Shown: in pieces, positions 12,801-22,065 of the stretch
Layout of the letters: each line of letters opens with the position of its first letter
Numbering within the stretch: position 1 is the stretch's first letter
Notes under the pieces: generated by a model
The model's database searches: none
Told to the model about the DNA's origin: nothing
Seen by the model: the letters and a program-made list of their open reading frames with translations, nothing else
Assembly (NCBI GenBank): GCA_001599915.1
Contig: BCIG01000006.1
Location: forward strand, 124,001 to 188,000
Direction: 5' to 3'
Origin: Symbiotaphrina buchneri
Taxonomy: Eukaryota; Ascomycota; Symbiotaphrinales; Symbiotaphrinaceae
Length of the DNA stretch: 64,000 nt
Translations under genes and position numbers: made by a program

Positions 12801-12954
12801 CAGCTCCAAGCAAACCATTGCCAGCTGGCACCTGCTGGAACCCGCGGATGTCATTGCATCAGTGGCATTGCTCAACGGTTCTGCCGAGGCGCAAGATCTG
12901 GGCGTGCCCTCGGCCGTGGAGGGAAAGCTTCCGGACGTTGAAGAGACATTGTAG
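9895..12954 (+). CDS. TPS2: Trehalose-6-phosphate phosphatase (Tps2/OrlA type)
   Basis: This enzyme removes phosphate from trehalose-6-phosphate in the second step of cytosolic trehalose synthesis, within the Tps1-Tps2-Tsl1 complex. The model is 9895..10344, 10397..12341, 12400..12675, 12734..12954, giving 963 aa. A disordered N-terminus of about 110 residues precedes a GT20 (trehalose-phosphate synthase-like) domain (PRRGTSALFD, VHDYHLLLLP, GFFLHIPFPSSE, RDGMNTTSLEY). A C-terminal HAD phosphatase domain follows, with catalytic motif FDYDGTLTP (about residues 695-703) and the acidic motif GDDSTDEDMF, which is split by the last intron. In this family the GT20 part is regarded as non-catalytic and the HAD part as active. 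The three introns are 52, 58 and 58 bp and each restores conserved sequence (DW-TLHPRRG, TQ-GSFIERK, TDE-DMF). It lies upstream of the GST gene on the same strand. Confidence 0.97.
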
Positions 12955-13441
12955 AGCGAATCACTCAAGAATTTGCATATGCACTTGGAGGTCGCATGAC
13001 TTGGCTCTGGCATGACAGGAAGAAGATGGCGTTTTCTGCTTTTTGGCACTTATTCATACCGGCACCGAAGCCGAGCATCAGATAGAGCTTACGACGGACT
13101 ATGGGACGTCTGTGAAAGAATGAATTGCACTTTGCTCAATGATGAGCTTAGCTGGATTACCGTCGTGGTACTTGCATTTGCTTGTCGCTTGCTTCATTGT
13201 GTCTTGAAAGATGGTCACACAGGCAGAGGAATCTACATCCTTCTACGGACACGTTTCGTAGTTTATGAACTTGACCCTATAAATGGATGACATCATGTTG
13301 CTGCATATCCCGCACATTTAACGAATTTCTAGGGATAGATCACCCTGAAATATACTCTGCATTCCCATCTGCGACGAAGTCATGATTATCATCAGAATCT
13401 CGCAAGGAGAGCATGTCGTGACATCCCCATGACATCCAGAG
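12955..13441. other. Intergenic region, TPS2 to GST
   Basis: This 487-bp stretch must hold the TPS2 3' UTR and the GST promoter. I see no gene or repeat in it. Confidence 0.5.
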
Positions 13442-14578
13442 ATGACCTCGGTAGATCAAAAGGGGGCGGCCGCCGGGTTCGGGCGAGCGGTCAATTTGTG
13501 GGGCTCGGGTGTGTCATCCTTGTGTAACTCTGTAAGCTTGGATTTTAAAGTGAGTTTTAGCGGCGCCTTAAGGCCCAGATTGGCTTCGTAACGGACCGAG
13601 GGGACGAACATTCTTCTATATACGGCTGGCACGCCCAATGGGCAGAAGGTCAGCATTGTGCTGGAGGAGCTGGGCTTAAACTACGAGGTCCACAAGATCG
13701 ATATCAGCAAGAATGAGCAGAAGCAGGACTGGTTCCTGCGGATCAATCGTACGACCTTCCCCCAGTGCTCGGCTTCATTGTTCTGGTATCGCTGACGTGC
13801 CTCAGCCAACGGCCGCATCCCCGCTATTGTAGACAAAACACCCGACCTGAAGACGGGCAAAGCCACGGAACGGCGCGTCTTCGAGGGCGGTGCCATCCTG
13901 CAATACCTGACTGCCAAATACGACCCCGCCTACAAGATCTCATACGCCTACGACACGGACAAATACTGGGAGGTGATCCAATGGCTGACATGGATGCAAT
14001 CCGGCCTGGGGCCCATGCAGGGCCAGGCCAACCACTTCTACCGCTACGCGCCGGAGAAGATCCCATACGCCATCCAGCGCTACCAATCCGAAACGAAGCG
14101 GCTATACGGCGTGCTGGAGGCGCGGCTGAAGGAGCAGCGCGCCGCCAACCGCACCGCCGCCGGCAGCAAGGCCAGCACGGCGGGCTCGACGCCCGAGTCG
14201 GAGCGGCGCGAGCGATCTGATCTCGCAGAGCCGGGCCCGGAGAAGAAGACGGGCTTCGAGGCCGGGTCGGCGCGGCAGCCAGGCACGGAGGGCCCGTGGC
14301 TGGTGGGCGATAAATGCACGATTGCGGATCTGGCGTGCTTTAGCTGGGTGAATTGGGATGCGTGGGCGGGGACGACGGTGACCAAGGAGGAGTTCCCGGA
14401 GTTGAAGGAGTGGCTGGATCGGATTAATGAGAGGCCGGCTGTACAGAGGGGTTTGGATGTGCCGGAGAAGTTCGAGATGAAGGAAAGGATGAAGAGTAAG
14501 GAGGGTGAGGAGGAGTATCAGAAGAGCCAGGCCAAGTGGGTCATGCAGGGGCAGGAGGAGCAGCAGAAGGGAAAGTAG
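13442..14578 (+). CDS. URE2-like glutathione S-transferase with a low-complexity insertion
   Basis: This is a cytosolic GST that probably conjugates or reduces with glutathione. The thioredoxin-like N-domain is clear ([42 protein letters not shown]), as is the helical C-domain ([19 protein letters not shown]). The model is 13442..13549, 13601..13748, 13806..14578, giving 342 aa. The 5' exon is uncertain. The conserved exon has an in-frame stop at 13589-13591 and no ATG after it, so an upstream exon is required; ATG 13442 with a GTGAGT donor at 13550 keeps phase, and a GTAAGC donor at 13532 would also work. The second intron (57 bp) restores IN-PNGR. Within the C-domain, between LKEQRAANR and GPWLVGDKC, about 50 residues rich in Ser, Glu, Arg and Gly interrupt the usual fold. 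The C-terminus is a charged helix rich in Glu, Lys and Gln. Confidence 0.8.
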
Positions 14579-15599
14579 AGGGGAAAAAGGAGTGAATTAT
14601 GTCTAAATGAAACGAATGAAGAACAGTAAAATGCTGATTTGATACGTTTGCGCCATGAGCCGGGGAAAGAAAGCCGCTGTGCAACCTCGCCAACCAACTC
14701 CCAGATTTGTGCTTTCCACAACTCCGTGGTTCGATTGAAATATGCATCATAGCCTCGGACGCGATGGACCATTCTTGCAGCTCAGAACGCACTCTCGTCC
14801 CAAACATATCGAGTAATGGAAACATCAGATTTTCACGCATCGGAGACTATCGGGCATCATAGTATTTCTATCGAGTCACAGAAACATGAAGTCGGCTTCG
14901 AAGGTTCGCAAGTGGCTGACAAAGTCTCATAACGCCTGGCATATTCAATCCGGCAGATTGCTAGTTTATCAGTGTGTCGCGTTTTCCGTCGCAGCGATCA
15001 AAAGCGCATTGAGCCGATCACGCCCGTCGGTTTCGGCGGATCCCGATGCCCAACAAAGCAAAGAACCGGCTATCGAACAACCTTCCCAAGATGGGCTCCC
15101 GACGAATCAGACCCCATCCATTTCCTGCTGTTACTCGATGGGATCGAGTCCTGGGCGGTCCGTTATCTCGGATTCGATTCTCCAGATCCCGGGAAATTGA
15201 TAAGACGCCCATGCTGATCCAGACGAACCAAGAATGGCTATGGCCTGACCCACTCCCATCGAGCCAGCCCGAGGCTAACCCCCACAGTTTCATACTTTTA
15301 TCTAGGCTGGCTTTGACGCTCCTTCAAGATGTCCCTCTTTTGTTGCCTTTGTTTCTTGGTCTTCTGGCACATCTTTGTACGCTGTTTCCTTACATTGTTG
15401 CAAGGGGTGGACGTCCATTCAGGAACTCCCGTTTCCTTATCAGTGTCAAAGCGCTGTCTTATCAGTGCCCTGTTCCGATTATCGCCGTCTAGACCGGGAT
15501 CCGTTGCTCACCTGGGGCTGTTCTGATTTCTGCTTTTCTCTTCTCAATCGTGGAACTCGAAGCTCCTGAGTCGTTTCTTGACTCCAACAAGGCCTCAAA
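14579..15599. promoter_or_regulatory. Allantoinase upstream region with GATA-factor motifs
   Basis: This 1.0 kb region carries four HGATAR-type sites on one strand or the other. They start near 14966 (TTATCA), 15198 (TGATAAG), 15436 (CTTATCAG) and 15458 (CTTATCAG). The last two are identical over CTTATCAGTG, 22 bp apart, and about 135-165 bp before the allantoinase ATG. An open frame at 15046-15492 has no recognisable family and is not called. Confidence 0.5.
15436..15467. promoter_or_regulatory. Paired GATA (AreA/NIT2-type) sites
   Basis: There are two copies of CTTATCAGTG, at 15436-15445 and 15458-15467. Each contains the reverse complement of TGATAAG. Paired GATA sites close to a start codon are the classic arrangement for nitrogen-repression GATA factors. 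The downstream gene is allantoinase, a purine nitrogen catabolism enzyme known to be under such control in fungi. Binding itself is inferred. Confidence 0.55.
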
Positions 15600-17308
15600 A
15601 TGGCCTCCAACGGCTTTCCAGCTCCTCGCAGCTATCCTACACCGCTCCCGACTCCTCCAACATCGACGACTCCTACCCCAGCCGACCCCCAACGACCCCC
15701 AATCACCGTGCTCGCATCGTCACGAGCAATCGTAGGAGGCAGACTGACGCCAGCAACGGTGATTATATCGTTAGAGACGGGCAAGATAACCGCTGTTTTC
15801 GAGTCTGTACTCCCTCCTTCAGAACTCCCCTTTGGCACGCCATATGTGGATCACTCGCCGCACGTGCTGTTACCGGGCCTCGTGGATGCCCATGTACATC
15901 TCAATGAGCCGGGAAGGACGGAATGGGAGGGCTTCTGGACCGGGACAAGGGCAGCGGCATTTGGAGGCGTGACGACCGTCGTGGATATGCCACTCAACGC
16001 CATTCCACCAACCACAACTGTTGCCGGACTCAGAGAGAAAGTTGCGGCAGCACAGGGGCAATGTTGGGTTGATGTTGGTTTCTACGGCGGCATAATACCC
16101 GGGAATTCACATGAATTGAAAGGCTTGGTACAGGAAGGGGTCCGGGGCTTCAAGGGTTTTCTGATTGACAGCGGTGTGGAAGAGTTTCCCGCCGTCTCCT
16201 CGGAAGATATAGCCAAAGCCCTAGCCGAATTAGCTGTAAGCAGACTGCCTCCCTGCAATGCCACATTATTAACAATCCACGAAAGGACGAACCGACCACC
16301 CTGATGTTCCACGCCGAAATGATTCCTCCCATCAGCGCCTCTGTCGGCGACGACGTACAGCACTCCCTCCCACCCCTCGCTCCCTCCGGTCCCCTCGACG
16401 CATACAACACCTTCCTCACCTCCCGGCCGCCTTCCTTCGAGACCTACGCCATCGAGGAGATCCTCTCGCTCGCACACCTCGCCCCCAACCTCCCTCTGCA
16501 CATCGTGCATCTCTCCGCCATAGAAGCCATCCCCCTCCTCCGCGCCGCGCGGGCATCAGGGATCAAAATCACCGCCGAGACGTGCTTCCACTACCTGTCC
16601 CTCGCCGCCGAGGACGTGCGCGACGGGGACACGCGGCACAAGTGCTGCCCGCCGATCCGCGGCCAGATCAACCAGGACGGCCTGTGGGCCGAGCTGGCCA
16701 TCGACCAGGCCGGCGAAGACGGCGTGCTCAAGACCGTCGTCTCCGACCACTCCCCCTGCACGCCCAACCTCAAACTCCTGCCGGCGCATGTCCCCGGCGC
16801 CGTCGTCGAGACGGCGCATGGCCACCCGGGGCACGTCCACTCTGCCGACGTCGGCGTCGACGAGGACGAGACGGGCGACTTCTTCGCTGCCTGGGGCGGC
16901 ATCTCGTCCGTTGGCTTGGGCCTGCCGATCCTATGGACGGAAGCCTCCCGGCGGAACGCCGCGCATGCATCGCAGAAACAGCATCAGCCACCAGTCACGC
17001 TCTCGGATGTGGTGCGGTGGTGCGCGGTCAACACGGCGGCGCAGGTAGGGCTCTCGCATGTCAAGGGCGCGCTGGCGCCCGGGCGGGACGGCGACGTGTG
17101 CGTGTTCGACGACGTGGCCGAGTGGACGGTCGGGCAAGAGCAGATGCTCTTCCGCAATAAGTGCTCCCCGTATCAGGGTAAGACGCTGCGGGGTGTCGTG
17201 CGCGAGACGTGGCTTAGGGGGGAAAGAGTGTTTGCGAGGGAGGAGGGCGGCGTGCTGGAGAAGGGCGGGCCGAGGGGGAGACTGCTTTTGGAGAGGAGGG
17301 TGGCGTAG
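15600..17308 (+). CDS. DAL1: Allantoinase
   Basis: Allantoinase hydrolyses allantoin to allantoate in purine and ureide nitrogen use. The model is 15600..16235, 16286..17308, giving 552 aa; the 50-bp intron restores AELA-DEPTTLMFHAE. It is an amidohydrolase of the cyclic-imide (dihydroorotase-like) group. The metal-binding DAHVHLNEPG, the carbamylated-lysine region GFKGFLIDSG, MFHAE, IVHLSAIEA and the late aspartate in SDHSPC are all present. The N-terminus has a Pro/Thr-rich segment of about 40 residues before the domain. The second exon is very GC-rich compared with its neighbours. Upstream GATA motifs fit nitrogen control. The gene converges on CHL1. No other allantoin pathway gene is in the window. 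Confidence 0.95.
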
Positions 17309-17436
17309 GGTTGTGGAGAAGGGAGTTCTATACAGAGAAAGTTGGGTAGAATGCTGGATATGGTGTTGGGTATATGTCTGCTAAATCTTGAGCATAGATA
17401 GTTATAGGAAAGCGAAGTGATGCATGCCAAACACCC

Positions 17437-17600
17437 CAGTCCTCCTCCCTTCCATCCTCCACCCTCCCATCCTCCCTCCCTTCCCCCAATCCCCCTCCCA
17501 CTCACCAGTCTCACCTCACCCCGCCCTCCTCCCAAAAACCCCCCCAATCTTCCCAACCACCTCCCCCCACCCCTGGGCCCCCTCTCCACTGCCCTCGCGT
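17437..17600 (-). repeat. Polypurine G-run tract at the CHL1 3' end (G-quadruplex-prone)
   Basis: The + strand is a dense C-rich polypyrimidine tract. Within 17462-17499 there are seven separate runs of three or more C, with spacers of 1-5 bases. A second cluster at about 17524-17580 overlaps the last CHL1 codons. On the minus strand, which is the CHL1 sense strand, these become G-runs matching the G3+N1-7 quadruplex rule. The tract covers the CHL1 stop codon and probable 3' UTR. Confidence 0.7.
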
Positions 17601-20600
17601 CCCACAACCTCCGCACCATCACGGATCCAAGCGGGCAAGCCCGCCCAGATGCGCGCGTGCTGGTAGCGGCGGTCCAGCAGGACGATGGCGGCGTAGTCGT
17701 TGCGGTGGCGGATGGCGCGCCCGACGCTCTGGTTCACGGCCCGCAGGGTCGTGGATTCGTAGAAAGACCGGGCGGCGGCCTTGGCTTCTGCCCTTGCGCG
17801 TGATTGTGCCTGCAGGAGGGAGGGGTGGGGATGGGCGGGTGGTGGGAGGAGGGAGTGTGTGGAGGTGGCTGGTGTTGGTGGGGAGTTCGTGGACTGGATT
17901 TGGGCGGGAGGTTGAGTTTGGAGTTCGGGTTGGGCTTGTGGGGGAGAAGGACAGGGTGTTGCCGCTGCTGCTGCTGCTGTGGTGGCTGTCGTAGCAGGAG
18001 TAGTGGTTGCAAGAGCCGTTGGAGAAGTCTGCTGCGGCTGCGAGGCGGCCAGAAGACGAGCATACGTGCTCTGCTCGATATACTCCAGCTTGGCCTTCCA
18101 CTCAGCCGTATGCAGGTTCGGAAATGGCAGGCCGACGACGACAACGCCGCGGCCCAGCGCGTCCGAGAAGTTGATGCCCTCGGACATCTTGCCGCCTATG
18201 ACGGCCATGAGAAGGGCGCCTTTGCCTTTGCGTCCTGATCCATTGGGCATGTTTGACTTGGGGGTGGTTTCGTTGGCGGCGGATGGTGGAGACCCGGCGA
18301 TTGCTTGCGCGTATGCGGTCAACGTGGCGTCCACGTCGCTGGAGTCGCGCGGCTCGCGAAAGAGCGTCTTGGTGCTGGCCAGACGGGAGAGGAGGCCGGT
18401 GCTGCTGAAGCGGGTGTAGACCTGGTCGAGGTAGGCGTAGCTGGGGAAGAAGACTACCAGGCCGTCCGGGATGGTGCGAGATAGGGTGAGTAGGGCAGAC
18501 CCAAGTTCATCGATCTGTGATGTAGCAGATGTGTTAGTGAAGCAGAATATTCATGGATAGAGGACGAACTAACCATGGCTGGGGAATTCCGCTTCTCGAA
18601 CGAGAATTCGAAGTCCAGACCGTTTGGCCCTTTAGAGACGGGACAGGCCAGCAGGTTCTCTCGTGGTATGACGTGCCCACAGGACAGGGTCTGCAGTTTC
18701 GACGGCGAGACATAGGAGAAGAGGTAGTCTTTGTAGTCACTCATCTAGGACACATTAGCAGCGGAAGCTGGGAGTTTAGCCACGGGACACATACAGGTGA
18801 CATGGTGCCTCCTGCGAGGATGACAGCTCTGGCCTCCTCCACGATTTCCCTGAAGTGGTGAGTGGGATCGAGCAAGGTGTATTGCAGGCTGATATCATTC
18901 CCATCTTCCGATCGGGCGTACAGGAATCGCCCCTCTCGCGAGGGGTTTGTAAGGGTGTCGAGAAACCCTTGGATATGAGTCAAGACTGGCACCGCGCCTG
19001 TACTGTTCCTCTCCATATTCTTCTTGATTGACAACGGTCGGTTCTCTTTCTGGCTTTCTCCTTCTCCTTCTGCATAGACACAGTAGCCTTCAACCTTCCG
19101 CGCTAACTTGCTTTCTTGCAGATAACGCATCAATTTGGTCAGGTTGATCTGATCCACGCCCTTTCCAGCCATCAGATCACTGATCTTTACAATGCCATCC
19201 TTGGCCTTCGAATTCACCTTGACATCCTCGAGATAGCTAGCGAGTGAGTCTATCATCCGGACGATCTGAGTGACATAGACGCGATTCTTGCCTTTGAGCC
19301 GGTTTCGGAACTTCTGCAGGTAGATGCTTAGTTGAGCTCTGGAACGGCGCAGCTGGCTCAACGACACATTGACAGAATAGATGTTTGCTATTGCGTCCAT
19401 CAGGTTGTGTGCTTCGTCAATGATCACGACATGACCTTTTAGAGACAGCCCGAGCGCTTCTCTGGCTGATCGTTGCAGAAGGAGCGGATAAGGTAGAGTC
19501 ACAATCTATCAGCTGTTAGCACCAAGTTGCTAGCTATATGAAATATCTTAACGTACCTCCGCAGGCTTGATAGCTGACCGAGAAGCGTAATACGGACATA
19601 TCTGCAGTTTCTTTCCCAGAGTGCCCAAGTCTTCGATATCTCTGATCTTCGCAAGCGCGTAGTCCCTGAACTCGCCGACTATGTCTTCATTCTCCTTATT
19701 TGGCAGATATGGACATTTACAATACGAGGAAGTTCCCGGCTTCTGCAGTTCCAGGCATTGTTCGTTGATGGCCGTGACATTGCCCAGCTTTGCAACCTTG
19801 GGATTGATGCAGAGATTCTTGCGGGAGCCTAGGCTGAGATGCTTCAATTCTTCTGCGACTGTGTCGGGTTCTGGGTGAGTTTTCTTTTCCAGCTTGTCTG
19901 CAGACTCTGGAGACTCCAGGGCGATTGCAGGCGGGAAATCCACTCGTCTTAGCTCATTGACAAACTGGGTGAGTTGTGAATGCGTCCTCGAACAGTAGAA
20001 GATCTGGGACTGGTTAGAAACTTTGAATCTCGCGTGTTCAAGCACGGACCTTTATCTCATCCTCCTGCTCTTCCTCCTCTTCTTTAGGTCGTCCCAAGCT
20101 CATCCCTAATTTTACTAGCAATTCTTGGGTAGCTGCGGAAACATTTGGCGCGCCATCCTTCCTGTCTCGGTTTCCAGCATCTTCGTCGCTTTGGTAATCA
20201 TCTAGTAAGAATGACGCTTCGAGGTCATCTTCTGTCGATCTCTCCTCGGGGCCAGCTTTCTGCTGACGTCAACACCAACCTTCCGCCCAACGGGACTCAA
20301 GCATACCATGCGTTTGTGTCTATGTCCCGCGTTCTGTGCGTTCTCTCGTTGCCTTCTTTCCTTTGCCCGCGCCTTTGCCAGCCTCGCTTCTAGTTCCGCC
20401 TTTCGTCGCAAAGCCGTTTGGCGTTTCTGCTGCCGGGCATGCTCGATGATCCAGTCTGGCTCATCGTCATCTACGGCAGCATAGTATTAGTGTAAATGGT
20501 TGGGCCAATAAGTCGAGGGATGACCTTACCTGCTGTTTCATCTTCAAGGCTGTCCTCGAATATCTTCCTTTTGTGCTCCCGCAACCAGGTCAATGACCCA

Positions 20601-20845
20601 CAAATCAGGCTCAGAGATTTCCCCTTATCTTCTCAGCATGAGTCTCTGATATGAGTAGAGCTACATACGGTTCCTGGATTCGCATCAATAAGGAAACGGT
20701 GGGGCATCGGGAGCTTTCTACCTGTTGGTGATTCAAAAATACCGACGTTTCCATTTTCGATGCATTCGTAGAGAGCATTCATAAACTGTGTCTGGATCGC
20801 ATATGGCTGGTAGGGGTGGTGATAGTCCCTGCCCTGTTCTGCCAT
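17516..20845 (-). CDS. CHL1: Chl1/DDX11-type XPD-family Fe-S DNA helicase
   Basis: This is a nuclear 5'-3' superfamily 2 helicase of the XPD/FANCJ/DDX11 group, acting in sister-chromatid cohesion and replication. The model is complement(17516..18514, 18574..18744, 18795..19505, 19557..20003, 20050..20259, 20307..20470, 20530..20623, 20669..20673, 20722..20845), giving 974 aa in nine exons. Visible motifs are motif I ESPTGTGKSLSL, motif Ia [10 protein letters not shown], four Fe-S cysteines (NLCIN, EQCLE, SYCKC, QICPY), motif [11 protein letters not shown], motif III AGGTMSP, and the [10 protein letters not shown] motif VI near the end. The Walker A loop is assembled across a 5-nt exon. A Thr/Pro/Ala/Gln-rich insertion of about 80 residues sits between [10 protein letters not shown] and the [10 protein letters not shown] helix before motif VI. 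Alternative acceptors 6 nt apart before IFYCSRTH would add Ser-Gln. The gene is divergent from the SKT5-like gene. Confidence 0.93.
20669..20673 (-). other. 5-nt microexon of CHL1
   Basis: Exon 1 ends CCA ACA G and exon 3 begins GGG AAA TCT. The five bases GAACC between two intron-like segments (20674-20721, 48 bp, GTAGAA..CCAG; 20624-20668, 45 bp, GTATGT..TAAG) give ACA GGA ACC GGG AAA, that is TGTGK. Reading through either intron gives a stop or loses the loop. Confidence 0.8.
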
Positions 20846-22065
20846 CCTGCTACCCTTCTCTTGGGGCAGGCGAGTCGGCGCATCGCTCAATAATTCGATG
20901 TTGAAAGTTCTCGAAGGAAGATGGATTTGTTGGTGGAAGACGCGCTTCGCGTCAAACCCCCACAAAGTGAATGCATAACCGAGATCACGCTAGATGGGAG
21001 CTAAATAAAGCTTGGCGATTGTGGTACGGAATACGGAGTTTACGTTTTCCGTATCCCCAACTCATGAACGGGTCCGTCCGCCTGTCCGCTGGCAGAATCA
21101 CCATCCTTTACCTAGGTAGCAGCAGCGGTGATGTGTGATAATATTGGTGGTGGTTTTTCGAATCCAACGATCTAAATGAGGAAAGGAGGCTCGAGCCTCG
21201 TGAGCGCATTGACCTTCTACGCCGAGATACAGATGCTGGGGCCAACATGGTTTAGGAGCTCGGCATTTCTGCTCCGCCCCTCGAACGACTCAGCCTCGCG
21301 ATCGGCCTTGTACCTTGAAACGAGGGCTGATACTTTAATGATGGTTCCTTAGCCGCGCGTTTGCATATAAATGATCGAGCTGGCCTGTCACAAAGCCAAC
21401 GGGGAAAGCTCTCCTGTCAGATGCATAGACTCATAACCAGGCCGCGCCGATCAGCATTTTAAAACATCCCTGTCGCGGAGATCCAGGGAATGAAAATGCT
21501 TGTCTCTCGGTAAAAAGCTACCGTAGCCTCCTCCCGCTGTCATTTAATCTGTGCGACAGTTTGCAGCAAGATCACAAGGGCACATCAGACGGCGTAACGT
21601 CGCCCTTTCAGAGAACCCTCTGCTACAAACGGACGGCTACACATTGGCACATTGACTCGAGAATCTTTGTCACAGCTTCAGCTGAGTCTGACATTGTTTC
21701 TCGCATTCCTCGCTACCTTTGCGGAGGGGTCTGAGCGAACAAAGAGCTAGTCGAGCTAGCTTTGTTTTGACAGTGTTGCTCCCGTCCTTTCGACGTAAGT
21801 GGTCAGTCCCAGCATCTTGGATATTGACTCGCATTTGCCATGTACACTGAGATCCATGACTCGCTCGTGCTCACTGTCGTTGTTTTAGTAGACGCCTGGC
21901 TACGCCAAAATCCAGAAATATTCGGCGATTAATGATCCGTGCTAGGGATGGTACTTAAGGAACACTCCGTCCAACATTTGCACCGTCAGGGGGCTTACCG
22001 CAAAGATTTAATCCGCTTCTAAAGTCGAATAAACTGACTCTACATATCGACGGACAGATCTCAAG
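20846..22065. promoter_or_regulatory. Divergent promoter region, CHL1 / SKT5-like
   Basis: This 1.2 kb region has an inverted repeat with two ACGCG cores at 20939-20953, about 94 bp from the CHL1 ATG. It also has the palindrome TACCTAGGTA at 21109-21118. No gene is seen in it. Confidence 0.5.
20939..20953. promoter_or_regulatory. Palindromic MCB-like element (GACGCG-CTT-CGCGTC)
   Basis: This is a perfect 6-bp inverted repeat with a 3-bp loop. Each arm contains ACGCG, the core of the MluI cell-cycle box bound by MBF/DSC1 in yeasts. Its position just upstream of a replication and cohesion helicase fits G1/S expression. Function is inferred from motif and context. Confidence 0.45.

Noticed and set aside
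15046-15492. 148-codon frame upstream of allantoinase
   Set aside because: No recognisable domain, it overlaps the GATA-site region, and there is no ATG context or splice support.
16582-17160. 192-codon open frame on the + strand overlapping allantoinase
   Set aside because: It lies in another frame of the GC-rich allantoinase exon, is very Arg/Gly/Ala-rich and has no family resemblance. The allantoinase frame carries all the conserved motifs.
12955-17308. Possible metabolic gene cluster (TPS2, GST, allantoinase)
   Set aside because: These enzymes belong to unrelated pathways. There is no backbone synthase, transporter or cluster regulator.
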